From assembly GCA_001970955.1 (NCBI GenBank), contig MPUH01000481.1, positions 1 through 51,184 on the forward strand: a stretch of DNA of 51,184 bases. Reading direction: 5' to 3'. Below are positions 8,918 to 19,373 of this stretch, one piece after another (positions within the stretch are counted from its first letter, which is position 1; each line of letters opens with the position of its first letter). Source of the stretch: Stentor coeruleus. Its lineage: Eukaryota; Ciliophora; Heterotrichea; Heterotrichida; Stentoridae. Below the pieces are notes generated by a model that saw only the letters and a list, made by a program, of their open reading frames with translations, ran no database searches and was not told the origin of the DNA. Both the position numbers and the translations under genes were made by a program.

Positions 8918-11900
8918 TTACAACCTTTGAGAAGAATTTACAGTTTCCTCACTTGTTATTATTTGATTTGACTTCCATATACGTCTTCTACGACCTTTAA
9001 GAACAGGTTCGCTCCTTCTACTTTCAATATCTTCAATTAAAGTATCAGTAAAAACATACCTATCATTAAGTTTTACAAGCCAAGGAATTTCAGGTCTGAC
9101 ATCAATATTTTCAGCTCTTAGCATTTTTAAAATGATTTCATAGGTATCATTAAAATCTAAAGGTGGCTGAAGACGAGGTAATCTTATTGCCGGTCTGAAT
9201 TTTATATTTTTCCTAGTAGAGTGTTCTATTAAACTGAATTTATTAGAAAATTGGTTCCCAGTGCTTAAAGGTGTCAATATTATTTCTTTATTTTTCTTAT
9301 ATTTCTCACATTTATCGCTATTAAATTTATTAGCTTTTTGCAGATACATGCTACTAATTTCAGTATTACCCATATCAAACTCAATTATTGATAGTATTAG
9401 ACATAGATCAACACAGTTAATTCCCTCCATTTCACTTTCGATATCAGCAAGAATATCCGTAGCTCTTTGGAGACTTGTTTTATCACATTTCATCATATAA
9501 CACAAAGCAGTGTTGTATAGCAATTCAAACATTTCCTGATCTATAATCGCATTACTTTTAAAAAGTAGCTCCTTTTGTAAAGTTTTAATAATTTTCATAA
9601 CGAAGTCAAACAGACCAATAGCTGCATCATAGTCTTTACTATACATTTTTTCTATACCCTCAAGCCAATTCGAATATTTCTCATTGAATATAGATCCGGA
9701 CTCATATGCTTTGACAACACCTTTGCTGATATTTTTTATAATACCAATATCGTTTTCTACATCAATACTATCGATTTTTTCTAAACAATCAACACATTCT
9801 CCATATTGTTCTCTTAGTAACATACAGTGTGCTTTTAGCATCCATATTTCTGAAGTTTCTTCAACAATATTAGCCAACCTCAAAGCTTCAGTAAGATTCT
9901 TAGTTACAACCAACAAATAAATAGATAGCAAAATTGCATTCATGTCTCCTTTTTCGAAAATCTTAACAAAATCTCTTGCAGACTCAGAAAGTCCTCCTGA
10001 AAAATAAGTGCATAGTCCTCTATAAGGATATAAACATACAAAATTCATATTCATAGACAAAGCCATATCGAAATCATCAATCGCATCCACATAGTTTTTT
10101 AATACAATATTGCAAAAACCTCTTAGTGTATATGCTCCAAATGATGATTTCTCTGAGATATTAATCGACTTAGTAATAGCTGATAAAGCTTTCTCATAAT
10201 TCTTGTCAAAATAACTAAAAAAACCTAAAAACATATAAAAATCGCTATCTTTCTTGCATTTCATTGAATTAAAAGTGATCAAAGCACTTGAATACTCATA
10301 GGCCTCGTTAGAGTTCTCATATATTTGGCATAACATTTTTAAATAAAGCGGCATTGGGTTTGAAAAGTCACTAAAAAACACTGAATCAAGTACTTCTAAC
10401 GATTTTTCATAGTGTTTTGATATAAAAAGATTCATTGCCATTGATATAATAAAATTAAATTCAGATGCTTTATCGAGTTCATCACAAGTTTTAGCTTTTT
10501 TATAATCATTTTCAGCTGCCTCATAGTTTTTAATTGAGAAATGGGCAAAAGCTCGATAAATGTAGCATTTGTATAAGACTTGCTTTGGAATATTTTCTTT
10601 TATAAGGTTGCTGAAGATGATTATTGATGTTTCGAATTCTTTGCGGGCTATGTTATACATAGCTTCAGTGAATGAGCTTTGAAGTTCTTTTTTTGGGGAT
10701 TTTAGTAAGAGTTTTTGCCTTTGGAGAGTGTGGAAAGCTCCGTAAAAATCATTTTTTTGTAGTTTTATATCAGAAAGTTTGTAGATTGCTCGTGTTAGAA
10801 GTAATTCTTCAGTGCTAGAGTGGGCTACATTTTCCAGGAGAAGTTCCGCTTCTTCAAAGTCACATAAAACAATTTTGCATTTGCTTGTGTAGTATAATAC
10901 TTCAGGATTTTTGCTTTCATATTTCATCAAAGCATTAAAGCATTCCATAGCCTTATCAATTTTTTGGAACTTATAATCTAGTTTCCCTAATTCCAAAAGA
11001 AACTTCCCGCTAGACCTACTCATATCCCTATACTGTTCTAAATATTTCAAAGCATTCTCATAGTTTTCCTTCATTTTCCAGCATTTAGATAATAGCAAGG
11101 AAGCTTCAGGGTGTTTGATTTTTTTCAAATCATTTATCGCATCATCTAATTGCTTTAGTTCAATCAGAAATTTTCCTCTCATAAAATACCCAGTCACATG
11201 TTTAGGATATAACTTAATACACATATCCAAAGCTTTTAATGCCTCATTTGTATTCCCCAAATGATAATAACATTTATATAAATATATAAACAAACTTGGA
11301 TTGATAACTTTCTTCGATGCCTGCACTGTAATAAAATCTTTAAGAGCCTTTTCATAATTACCTAAATTTATAAACCCCACAGCTCTTAAATATATGCCAT
11401 CAGCATTTTTAGTGCTATTCTTAACATTTTCTAAAATCTCCACAACGCTCAGATAGTTTTTATTCGATAATTCAAGTTTAGCTTTTGAAAATATACAATC
11501 CGCATCAATGTTTGAATAATTTTTCGATCCAGTTTCATCTAATTTACACTTAATAGTTTTGAAAAGATAAGTATTTTTATCATTTTCAAAAGAATAGCAT
11601 CTTGAGTTTTCTCTGCTTCTTTTAATCCTGGTTCGATCATTAGGAGACACAGTTCTTAATAATGAGCCTTTGGTTAATCTTTTAATAGGCTTTTTAGTTA
11701 GATGGATTTCCTTTCTTGAATTTGGTGTAAATGAGAAAGCCCTGTTGCCTGGAGTACTTGAGATAATTCTTTTTATTTTTTGATTTGGTGTTGGGGTTGA
11801 TTGAAGATGCTCTATTGGAGAAAATCGCATTATTTTGTTGTAGAAATCTGACTTATTTGCTAGATCAGTGTAGTTTAGTAAGTTTGTAAAACTTTCTTTA

Positions 11901-11920
11901 CTTGCGATGTCTTGACTCAT
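8918..11920 (-). CDS. large TPR-repeat protein (paralogue A)
   Basis: 1000 residues. The N-terminal about 130 residues are basic and Ser/Arg-rich (low complexity). Then tetratricopeptide units run from about 150 to 850, with repeated patterns such as GNYEKALKDF, NTNEALKALDMCIKLYP, KNYVDAIDDFDMALSM and KDYDAAIGLF. The C-terminal about 130 residues carry a module shared with the neighbouring paralogue: FRPAIRLPRLQPPLDFNDTY, then RPEIPWLVK, then a FTDTLIEDIE segment. No enzymatic motif is seen. TPR arrays bind peptides and build complexes; in ciliates many belong to ciliary or cortical machinery, but nothing here proves that. It is intronless. It lies head-to-tail with paralogue B, and a third, decayed copy lies just upstream. 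Confidence 0.9.
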   Translation of the reverse strand: MSQDIASKESFTNLLNYTDLANKSDFYNKIMRFSPIEHLQSTPTPNQKIKRIISSTPGNRAFSFTPNSRKEIHLTKKPIKRLTKGSLLRTVSPNDRTRIKRSRENSRCYSFENDKNTYLFKTIKCKLDETGSKNYSNIDADCIFSKAKLELSNKNYLSVVEILENVKNSTKNADGIYLRAVGFINLGNYEKALKDFITVQASKKVINPSLFIYLYKCYYHLGNTNEALKALDMCIKLYPKHVTGYFMRGKFLIELKQLDDAINDLKKIKHPEASLLLSKCWKMKENYENALKYLEQYRDMSRSSGKFLLELGKLDYKFQKIDKAMECFNALMKYESKNPEVLYYTSKCKIVLCDFEEAELLLENVAHSSTEELLLTRAIYKLSDIKLQKNDFYGAFHTLQRQKLLLKSPKKELQSSFTEAMYNIARKEFETSIIIFSNLIKENIPKQVLYKCYIYRAFAHFSIKNYEAAENDYKKAKTCDELDKASEFNFIISMAMNLFISKHYEKSLEVLDSVFFSDFSNPMPLYLKMLCQIYENSNEAYEYSSALITFNSMKCKKDSDFYMFLGFFSYFDKNYEKALSAITKSINISEKSSFGAYTLRGFCNIVLKNYVDAIDDFDMALSMNMNFVCLYPYRGLCTYFSGGLSESARDFVKIFEKGDMNAILLSIYLLVVTKNLTEALRLANIVEETSEIWMLKAHCMLLREQYGECVDCLEKIDSIDVENDIGIIKNISKGVVKAYESGSIFNEKYSNWLEGIEKMYSKDYDAAIGLFDFVMKIIKTLQKELLFKSNAIIDQEMFELLYNTALCYMMKCDKTSLQRATDILADIESEMEGINCVDLCLILSIIEFDMGNTEISSMYLQKANKFNSDKCEKYKKNKEIILTPLSTGNQFSNKFSLIEHSTRKNIKFRPAIRLPRLQPPLDFNDTYEIILKMLRAENIDVRPEIPWLVKLNDRYVFTDTLIEDIESRRSEPVLKGRRRRIWKSNQIITSEETVNSSQRL

Positions 11921-11977
11921 GATATTATTTTTATATATTTAAGATTATGCATGAAAGTAGGCATTATGCGAGGTTAA

Positions 11978-12140
11978 TTATTTTGTGAAGTAGGATATTT
12001 CTTTTATAGCATCAATCCACAGCGAGTATTTTTCAACAAAAATAATTTCAGGTCATTATGCGTACTTTACTTCTTTTAATTCTTCAATTATATAAACATC
12101 ATCATTACTTGTATTTTTCTCTTTGATTTTATTTGTAGTA
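11978..12140 (-). pseudogene. remnant of a third copy of the TPR gene
   Basis: On the minus strand the frame gives NDDVYIIEELKEVKYA, two consecutive stops, then EIIFVEKYSLWIDAIKEIS and a stop. This aligns with NDIGIIKNISKG...IFNEKYSNWLEGIEKMYS of paralogue A and NDIYMVDNLRKS...LFPKKYSIWFQAVDKFYK of paralogue B. The diagnostic match is the KYSxW core plus the NDxxxI block at the same spacing. Neither flanking TPR regions nor the C-terminal module remain. It sits 57 nt upstream of the start of paralogue A, as expected for a truncated leftover of tandem duplication or unequal exchange. Confidence 0.7.
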
Positions 12141-12814
12141 AATATGAATATTTAGAATATAACAAGAAAATAAACATTAATGTCATTTATGTCTAATAGT
12201 TTGAGTGCATTAAAAAGCATTCTAAGCATATATTTAATTAGCACACAAAACCTGATATGGATAATATTAGTAAGTTTTCATGTTTCAGTATAGCTATTTA
12301 GACCCTTTTAGTATTAAAGCTTAAGTAACATTCTAATAAATTAAACTCAAGAACTAGTTTAGGATTGATTCTAGAATAGGAATTCTGTATTTATTAAGCT
12401 AATTAAAAATAAGCTAATTTCAATTAATGCTAAATAGCAATTGATCTGATTTGCGATTAATTTCTACTTAAAAGTGAAAATATTCTTATATTTTATTTAG
12501 CTTTAAAAATTCTTAGAACTTACTATCAATATCAAATATGCTTAAAGCTATATCTTAAAAGTTTTATATTAGCTAGCTTTAAAACAATTGATTTTTGAAA
12601 GAAATTTATATAGCCAGATGCATAATATATATTTTTATATTATATGCAAAATAAAAAGGCATAATTTTGGTTTAATGCTTGATTTGCATATAAATACTTC
12701 CTCCATTTATTTTTAACTTTAAGAATAAACTACTATTATATATGCAGCTTCTACATTCAACTTTTTTGATTAGGAAATTACATTTTTAAGTTCTAAAGAG
12801 ATGGAATTAAATAG
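12141..12814. other. intergenic, between TPR paralogue B and the remnant
   Basis: Very AT-rich. A possible short continuation of the remnant in another frame (KYSYLL near 12145) was seen, but nothing else can be supported. Confidence 0.5.
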
Positions 12815-15800
12815 CTAATTACATTTTTGGAACTTGTTCACAAGTGCTTGAAGACAATTTTTCGACGACATATCATTAAGAAGGAATGAAGTATTTTCTC
12901 TATGAATTGTCTGTGAAGCACAATCTAAAGAACCTTTATGCAATTTTCTTTCACTTATACACTCTTCAATATCTTCTAATAGCACATCAGTAAATTTATA
13001 ATTATCCTTTACCTTAGATAACCAAGGAACTTCAGGTCTAATACTTAAGCTTTCAATTTCAAATAAATATAAAAGCAAATCATAAGTATCAAAAATCTCT
13101 AAAGGAGGCTGCAGTCTAGGAAGCCGAAAAGCTGGTCTGAGCATAACATTAGGATATTCAGGCAATTGGCAAATACGAAATTTTGTTGAAAATTGACTTC
13201 CTGTATTTAAAGGTAAAATGGTCATTTTTTCGTTTCTGATAAATGAATTGCAAACTTCTGGTAATGCATCTGCAACTTTTTGCATATATTTTTCTGCAGC
13301 AGTTTTATTACATAATAATATTTGAATAATTGAGCATAAAAGATTTAATTTTGCTGAATGATTTGGCTCAACTGCCTTTGACAACTCTGAAAATATCTCA
13401 AATGCCTTTATCAAACTATCCTATATAATTTTTACATATGTGTTTATCATGATATTAGCAAGCCCAATATTGTATAGGATTTCACAATGTTCTTCTTCAA
13501 TTATTAAATTGTCTTGAAATAATATATGGATTTGATTACCTTGAATTAACTCTAAAGTTTGTTCAAACAAAGTTATCGCTTGATCATAATCCTTCTTATA
13601 AAACTTATCCACAGCCTGAAACCAAATCGAATACTTCTTCGGGAACAAGACCCCAGACCCTTTCGACTTAATTTTGCTTTTCCTAAGATTATCCACCATA
13701 TAAATATCATTTTTAATTTCAGTCGTCATCTCAAATTTCCCTAAAATCTCCATACATTCTGCATATTTTTCAATCAACAAATAGCAATGGGCCTTTAAAA
13801 GTTTATTTTCATACTCATTGCAAACAACTTCCTCATTTTCCTGATCCTCCTTGTCATTACCCATATTCTCAAATTTCCCATAATCAGTATTAAGCAAACC
13901 TAAAGCATCTTTAATATCCCCAATAACAATAAGCATATATATCGATAATATAAACCCATTATGGTCTAAAGAATTACTTGCATATAAAAAATCATCAATA
14001 GCCAAAGTGTTTTTACCTGACAGATACGCACACATCCCTCTATAAGCATATAAATTTTCAAGACTTCCATTTATTGTTATGGCCATATTGAAATCTTCAA
14101 ATGCTTGATGGTAGATTTTTAGTTTTATATAGCAAAAACCTCTTAAAGTGTAAATTGAGCATAGGTTTTTATCTGATTGGAATATGCATTTATTAACATA
14201 ATCTAAAGATTCTTCATAGTTACTAGAGAAATATGATAAGAGAATCTAAAGATTCTTCATAGTTGCTAGAGAAATATGATAAGAGAGCTCGAAGGTAGTA
14301 GATTTCACTATCAAGTTTTGGTGTTTTTATTTTGTATGCTTCTGTTAAGGAGGAAGTGAAAGAGTAGTCTCCGGACATTTGACTGAAGATATTGCAATGG
14401 ATGCGGAGGATTGAAGGCATTGGGTTTAAAAAGTTATCAAAAAAGTTTGAGTCCAGCATTTCCAGAACTTCTAAATATTTTTTTTTCTCATACTTCACCA
14501 TTGAAAGGGCCATTCTATAATTAAACTCTGATGACTTATCAAGTTCCTCAATTTTCTTAGCTTCTTCATAATCTTTAATAGTTTTCTCAAACTCCCCATT
14601 AGAAAAAAACGTAAAAGCTCTGAATATTAGGCAGTTATAAAAACTAGGATACTCAGATTTCATATTGACAAGCTGGCTAAATAAATCGATAGCTTCAAAA
14701 AAATTGTTTTGTATAAGAAAATATGTGGCTTCAATATAATTACTAAGACAGTTCTTATTAAATGAAGTAATTGAAACTGATTTTCTATATAAAGTTTGAT
14801 AAGAGCCATAAAAATCATTTTGTTTCTGTTTCAAATAGGCTAGTTTATATATAGCTTTAGTAGCTAAAGTGTTATTTGATGTGCTTTGGGCAACTTTTTC
14901 TAAAAACAATTCTGAGTCTTCATATTGTCCAAGTGATAACTTGGCTTTCCCTATGTAATAAAGGGTTTCTAGGTTTTCTTCTTCGATATGCAAGGCCCAA
15001 GTTAGGGATTGAAGGGAAGATTCATATTTTTTTAGCTTGAAATCTAGCTTGCCAAGCTCATGGAGATATTTGTGATTAGTGTAGTCACCGTTACTGTATT
15101 TTTTCAAGTATTTCAGAGCGTTGCTGTAGTTTCCCTTGCCCTTCCAGCAGATGAAAAGATACCAAAATGCTTCAGAGTTTTTGATTTTTTTCAGATCTTT
15201 GATAGCTTTATCATATTTTTTATGCTCAGCTAAAAATTTTCCTCTTATAAAAACCCCTTGTATATTTTCTGGATAATGCTTAACCTCCAAATTTAAAGCT
15301 TTCAAAGCTTCGTCATACTTCCCCATATACTCATAGCATTTAAAAATCCCTAAAAAAGTTCCTGGCTGAATAAACGTCTTCATGCTTTTAACAAGTAAAA
15401 ATCCTTTTAAAGCTTCTTCATATCTATTCAAATTCAAATAGCAAATTGACGTTAAATATATTAACTCTATATCATCGCAAATCCTATAGGATTTTTCTAT
15501 TAACCCAAGTGCTTTTTCATAATTTTGTCTATTAATTTCACTTTTGATCGTGAAAAAACCTTCGTTACCATTTTTACTAGAGCCTTTATCAACCGAGCTT
15601 TGGGTATGCTTATCCAGAGCTTTTTCTTGGTTTTTAAAACACCCTATATCATCACGTAAAGGAGTAATAGCCCTCTTTGACCTTTGGAATACTTTTTTCT
15701 GTAAGTCTGGAGAATATAATTTTTCACAACTAGACTTGGCAGAGTTTTTAACACTAAAAATCATCCGGTCGTTGTTTCTTAGAAGGACGCTTGGGGTTTC

Positions 15801-15995
15801 TGAAAAGCCTCTTCTGTGGTTTGATAAAGGTTTTATAGGTTTTTTTTTGTACCTCGGGGTCATGGAGAGCTTTTTAGGTGCTGAAACCAGGGCCTTTGGT
15901 TTTTTTACAGGCAGATTAGACCTGTTTTTCCAATTCGAAGGCGATTTTCCTTCTGAAAGATTGGTTAAAACGTTTTTGTTTAGAGCTTTTATCAT
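12815..15995 (-). CDS. large TPR-repeat protein (paralogue B), frame broken by a 43-nt duplication
   Basis: Three consecutive frames on the minus strand (15995-14223, 14086-13421, 13414-12815) align end to end with paralogue A and form one gene. The last two are joined by a 15-nt intron at 13421-13435, giving MINTY-DSLIKAF. The first two are separated by a 43-nt tandem duplication (14201-14286) that shifts the frame; with a single copy the product would be about 1040 residues. The layout matches A: a basic Ser/Lys-rich N-terminus, many TPR units (NRYEEALKGF, GKYDEALKALN, KKYDKAIKDLKK), and the C-terminal module RPAFRLPRLQPPLEIFDTY plus RPEVPWLSKVKDNYKFTD. Whether the shift is a real mutation or an assembly error cannot be decided from this sequence. 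Confidence 0.8.
13421..13435 (-). other. 15-nt spliceosomal intron
   Basis: GTAAAAATTATATAG on the gene strand. Removing it eliminates the in-frame TAG and restores alignment with paralogue A across the junction. It has GTAA at the 5' end, A at position 10 and TAG at the 3' end, as in the three other introns found here. Confidence 0.88.
14201..14286 (-). repeat. 43-nt tandem duplication inside TPR paralogue B
   Basis: 14201-14243 and 14244-14286 are the same 43-nt unit with one mismatch (A in one copy, G in the other). Because 43 is not a multiple of three, it shifts the reading frame. One unit alone gives an uninterrupted match to paralogue A (YFSSNYEESLDYVNKC). No GT...AG intron of 15-16 nt could compensate. 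Confidence 0.9.
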
Positions 15996-16613
15996 GACTT
16001 TTTATTAATATATCTGATAAACTATTGATCCTTATAAAAAATATAGGCATTTTATACTATAAGAAACTATTCCTCATAGCTTGTGTGCATTTTTCCCCAC
16101 ATCAAGACCAAATAAGCTGACTGGAGATCATAAAAAGGGAACCACAAACATTGTTTTTATATGTAAAACTCTTATAGTTTTTTTTAGAAATACTAGCATA
16201 TTATAAACTTTTATAAGCCTTATAATATTAGATTCTATAAGTGAATTCTTCAAAAATTTAAAGCTATATCCGGAAAACTAAACTCTAATACCCTCTGATT
16301 CATTCTCAATACCCATTAAATATTTAAGAAATAGGCAACACTTTAATTTTTAATCATATAAACAAATAAATTATTTTGCATGCAAAATTTTATTGTAAAA
16401 AGTGTAACTAAACCCAAATCTTAAATTAAATTCTTTATAGAAAACCAATAAATCTTACATTTACTCTCTTTGCATGAATTTAATAATATTCCCCAATACT
16501 TATATAATATCCAAATCTAATAACTTAATCATCTTAATCACAGCCACAACATCTATCAATTCAAACATTATTTAACAGAACTAAATATAAAATCCACAAT
16601 ATAGAACATATAA
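15996..16613. other. intergenic, divergent promoters
   Basis: About 620 nt of AT-rich sequence between the divergent starts of TPR paralogue B and the Kelch-BTB gene, so it should hold both promoters. No coding remnant was recognised. Confidence 0.55.
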
Positions 16614-19022
16614 ATGGCATGGTTAAACCCACCAGCTATGGGCTGCAGATTTTCTTTTTTACACTTACCTTGTGCAAGATGTGGTCACACAATGAACGTA
16701 TTTCAAGATTTCTTAATCATATTCGGAGGCTTTGATGGTAAAAGATGGTTGAGTGATTTGCATAAATTTGACACACAGACCTTGATGTGGAGCCAGCAAA
16801 GTATGCAAGGAGACCCTCCTCAACCACGTCAGTATCATGCTGCATCAATAATTGGCAGTAATCTTTATATTTATGGAGGCTTTAATGGAAGCTATTGGCT
16901 TAGCGACCTAATAGTAGCAGATTTACATGAAGGAAGTTGGAATTATCCGATAGTATATGGTAATCCACCATGCGCAAAAGAAGGTCTTGCTATGGTCTCA
17001 GTCGAAACTTATTTATTTATTCATGGCGGGTGGAACGGGATTACAAATAGTGACCTTCACCGTTTCGATACTTTAAAAAATGAGTGGACTCTTATCCAAA
17101 TAGAAGGAAAAAAGCCTTCATTGTGTGGGCATTCAATAACCCTTGTAAATGATAAACTTTTTGTTTTTGGAGGATATGATGGGACTAAATGGGCAAATAA
17201 CCTCTATATTTTAGACCCATTAAAAGACAAAACATGGACAGAACCCAATGTTTTTGGAGTTCCGATGGCTCGCGGATATCATAGTGCTGTTTTATATAAC
17301 AAATATATTTTGGTATTTGCTGGATTCAATGGAAGTGATGTGCTAAATGATATTGTAGCTTTAGATATAGAAACTTTAACTTGGTTCCTTCCTGATACTT
17401 GCTCTGGACATTTCCCTCAAGCTAGAAACGCACATTCTATGGTACTTCATGGTTCTCAATTATATCTTTTTGGAGGGTATAATGGTTCACGAGACACTAA
17501 TGAACTTTATATTTTAGAAACTTCAGCATTTTCTTCACTACATGAAGATTTAAAATTAGCGTACATGAACTCTTCTTGGCATGATGTTGTTCTTTATTCA
17601 TCTTCAGGCTCTGTACCTATTCATTCTATTATTTTGAAATCCCGGGCTCCTCTTTTGTTTTCTAAACTAATCAACAACAATCAAAATTGTACTCAGAACA
17701 GAATAACAGCTACTTTTAATATGGGGAATATAAACTATGAAACTTTACAATTATTTTGCGAGTATTTATATTGTGATTTAAATCGTGAAAGAATACATAG
17801 TTATTTAGCTGAAGAACTTTTTTCTATTGCTAGAGAGTTTGAGCTTCAGAGACTTAAGTCTTTATGTGCTAAAGTTTTATTAAGGTATGGTGATATTATT
17901 AGAGAATCTTCTTTAGCAGCTGATATTATGAAGTGCAAAGATGAAGTATTCTTAAGCGATTTTACAATTTATGTCAAAGACTCAGTGTATAAAGTTCATA
18001 AAGTCATAATTTCGGCGCGCTGTACTTTTTTCCGCATGCTTCTTAATTCAGGTATGAAAGATGCTAATAAATCATCAATACACTTTAACGACTTCAACCC
18101 AAAAGCATTCGACATAATAATTGAATGGATGTATTCTGATAAATTCCTCCCTCTTTTCTCAGAAAACTCTTTAGATTTACAAATCGGCAAAGAACTACTA
18201 AGCGCTACAAATTTTTTGCAACTGGAAAGTTTAATGAGAATTACAGAAATTACCCTTTGGAAAATGATTGATGATAAAAATGCTTTTAAATTGTTGGAAA
18301 TATCATGCTTCTTCAGTACAAGTCAACTTAAAAGTTATTGCATTAGCTATATATTAAGGCAGTTTGATAAATCATATATATTGCGTGAACTTTCATTATT
18401 AAATTCAAATGCACAAGATGAACTTGTTAAATTTTTGCCTAAGCATGCAAGAAGGCATGATAGTTCATGGATGAGCAATGATTTGCATTTAGTTAAATTA
18501 GAAAAAAATGATGAAGATAATGAGAAAAACAAGCCGGTTATGATATATGGAAGACTGTTTGAATCTTTGAGGATTAAAAAAAAAAATGTTATAAAAGCTT
18601 TAAACCCTTTGGGAAACAAGGAATCCTATAATACCTCCTCACTTCCATTAAATTTAGCGTTAAAGCCTTTTTATAGGACTCCGATATCTTTAAAATTGAA
18701 GCCAAAGATCGAGCTTAATGTTAGAGGAATTAAAGCTGGAGGAATTTTTTCCATGCCTGATCCTAATAAAAATCAGAAACAGTATCATAGAAAACCAAGA
18801 AGCTATAAAAGCTTAACACAAGCGATAAAAACAGAAAGAAATGAAGAAAAACATGATTTTTATATTAAAGGTTTTGGGGGTAATAGAAGAGGTAAAAGTA
18901 GGATGAGCAGTTTAGTTAGCAGCACAACTCAGAGTAGATATGTTTTAGGTTCAGCTGGCTTTCAAATTTACTGCAGCTCTGATATACTTAGTAAACAGTT
19001 TATGTTGCCTGTAATTAAATAA
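16614..19022 (+). CDS. Kelch-BTB-BTB protein, LZTR1-like
   Basis: 802 residues. Six Kelch units occupy residues about 15-300, each with a Gly-Gly pair followed by a distal Trp or aromatic: FGGFDGKRW, YGGFNGSYW, HGGWNGITN, FGGYDGTKW, FAGFNGSDV, FGGYNGSRD. A first BTB domain follows at about 315-420 (WHDVVLYSSSGSVPIHSIIL, then SRAPLLFSKL) and a second at about 445-545 (FLSDFTIYVKDSVYKVHKVI, then FFRMLLNSGM), each with BACK-like helices. The C-terminus is basic and disordered. Kelch followed by two BTB domains is the arrangement of LZTR1, a CUL3 ubiquitin-ligase adaptor acting on Ras-family GTPases. The adaptor role is family knowledge and the substrate is unknown. ATAT-AA directly precedes the ATG. 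Confidence 0.88.
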   Translation: MAWLNPPAMGCRFSFLHLPCARCGHTMNVFQDFLIIFGGFDGKRWLSDLHKFDTQTLMWSQQSMQGDPPQPRQYHAASIIGSNLYIYGGFNGSYWLSDLIVADLHEGSWNYPIVYGNPPCAKEGLAMVSVETYLFIHGGWNGITNSDLHRFDTLKNEWTLIQIEGKKPSLCGHSITLVNDKLFVFGGYDGTKWANNLYILDPLKDKTWTEPNVFGVPMARGYHSAVLYNKYILVFAGFNGSDVLNDIVALDIETLTWFLPDTCSGHFPQARNAHSMVLHGSQLYLFGGYNGSRDTNELYILETSAFSSLHEDLKLAYMNSSWHDVVLYSSSGSVPIHSIILKSRAPLLFSKLINNNQNCTQNRITATFNMGNINYETLQLFCEYLYCDLNRERIHSYLAEELFSIAREFELQRLKSLCAKVLLRYGDIIRESSLAADIMKCKDEVFLSDFTIYVKDSVYKVHKVIISARCTFFRMLLNSGMKDANKSSIHFNDFNPKAFDIIIEWMYSDKFLPLFSENSLDLQIGKELLSATNFLQLESLMRITEITLWKMIDDKNAFKLLEISCFFSTSQLKSYCISYILRQFDKSYILRELSLLNSNAQDELVKFLPKHARRHDSSWMSNDLHLVKLEKNDEDNEKNKPVMIYGRLFESLRIKKKNVIKALNPLGNKESYNTSSLPLNLALKPFYRTPISLKLKPKIELNVRGIKAGGIFSMPDPNKNQKQYHRKPRSYKSLTQAIKTERNEEKHDFYIKGFGGNRRGKSRMSSLVSSTTQSRYVLGSAGFQIYCSSDILSKQFMLPVIK

Positions 19023-19057
19023 ATAATGTTTCTTAGATCAGGGGATATAAATTAACT

Positions 19058-19324
19058 ATGGAAGACCAACTTCATTCTCTTTTTTCAAATGCAGCTAGCT
19101 CTTTAACAGCTCTTTACAAAGAAATGCAATCATTAAATGAGAAAGCTTACCACCAAGGGAGAACTGAAGCAATAGAAGAGCTTATCGAATGGTGTGAATC
19201 AGTACAAGGTCAAGGGTACAAATACGTCCCAATTGCCTCATTTTTAGAAATGGCTGAAAGGCATTCTTCTGTAATAAAAATACAAGATTTCCCTGAGTCA
19301 CGGAAAAGAATTAGAGAAATTTAA
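19058..19324 (+). CDS. small helical protein, unknown
   Basis: 88 residues from ATG at 19058, 35 nt after the preceding stop and with TATAAA 11 nt upstream. It is mostly helical and acidic, with a central block HQGRTEAIEELIEWCESVQG that looks evolutionarily constrained. No membrane segment or catalytic motif. I do not recognise the family with confidence. It is transcribed in the same direction as its neighbours, with short gaps (35 and 49 nt) typical of this compact genome. Confidence 0.65.
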   Translation: MEDQLHSLFSNAASSLTALYKEMQSLNEKAYHQGRTEAIEELIEWCESVQGQGYKYVPIASFLEMAERHSSVIKIQDFPESRKRIREI

Positions 19325-19368
19325 TAATACATATTTGCTATAATTACTATCATGAGCTGAAATCAGTA

Positions 19369-19373
19369 TATAA
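19369..19373 (+). promoter_or_regulatory. TATAA directly abutting the start codon
   Basis: TATATAAATG: TATAA runs directly into the ATG of the following gene, the same arrangement as at 5038, 16609, 26935 and 40242. Confidence 0.4.

Noticed and set aside
15544..16008. 154-codon plus-strand frame opposite the start of TPR paralogue B
   Set aside because: Lies antisense to a region conserved in position and character with paralogue A; it is a shadow frame.
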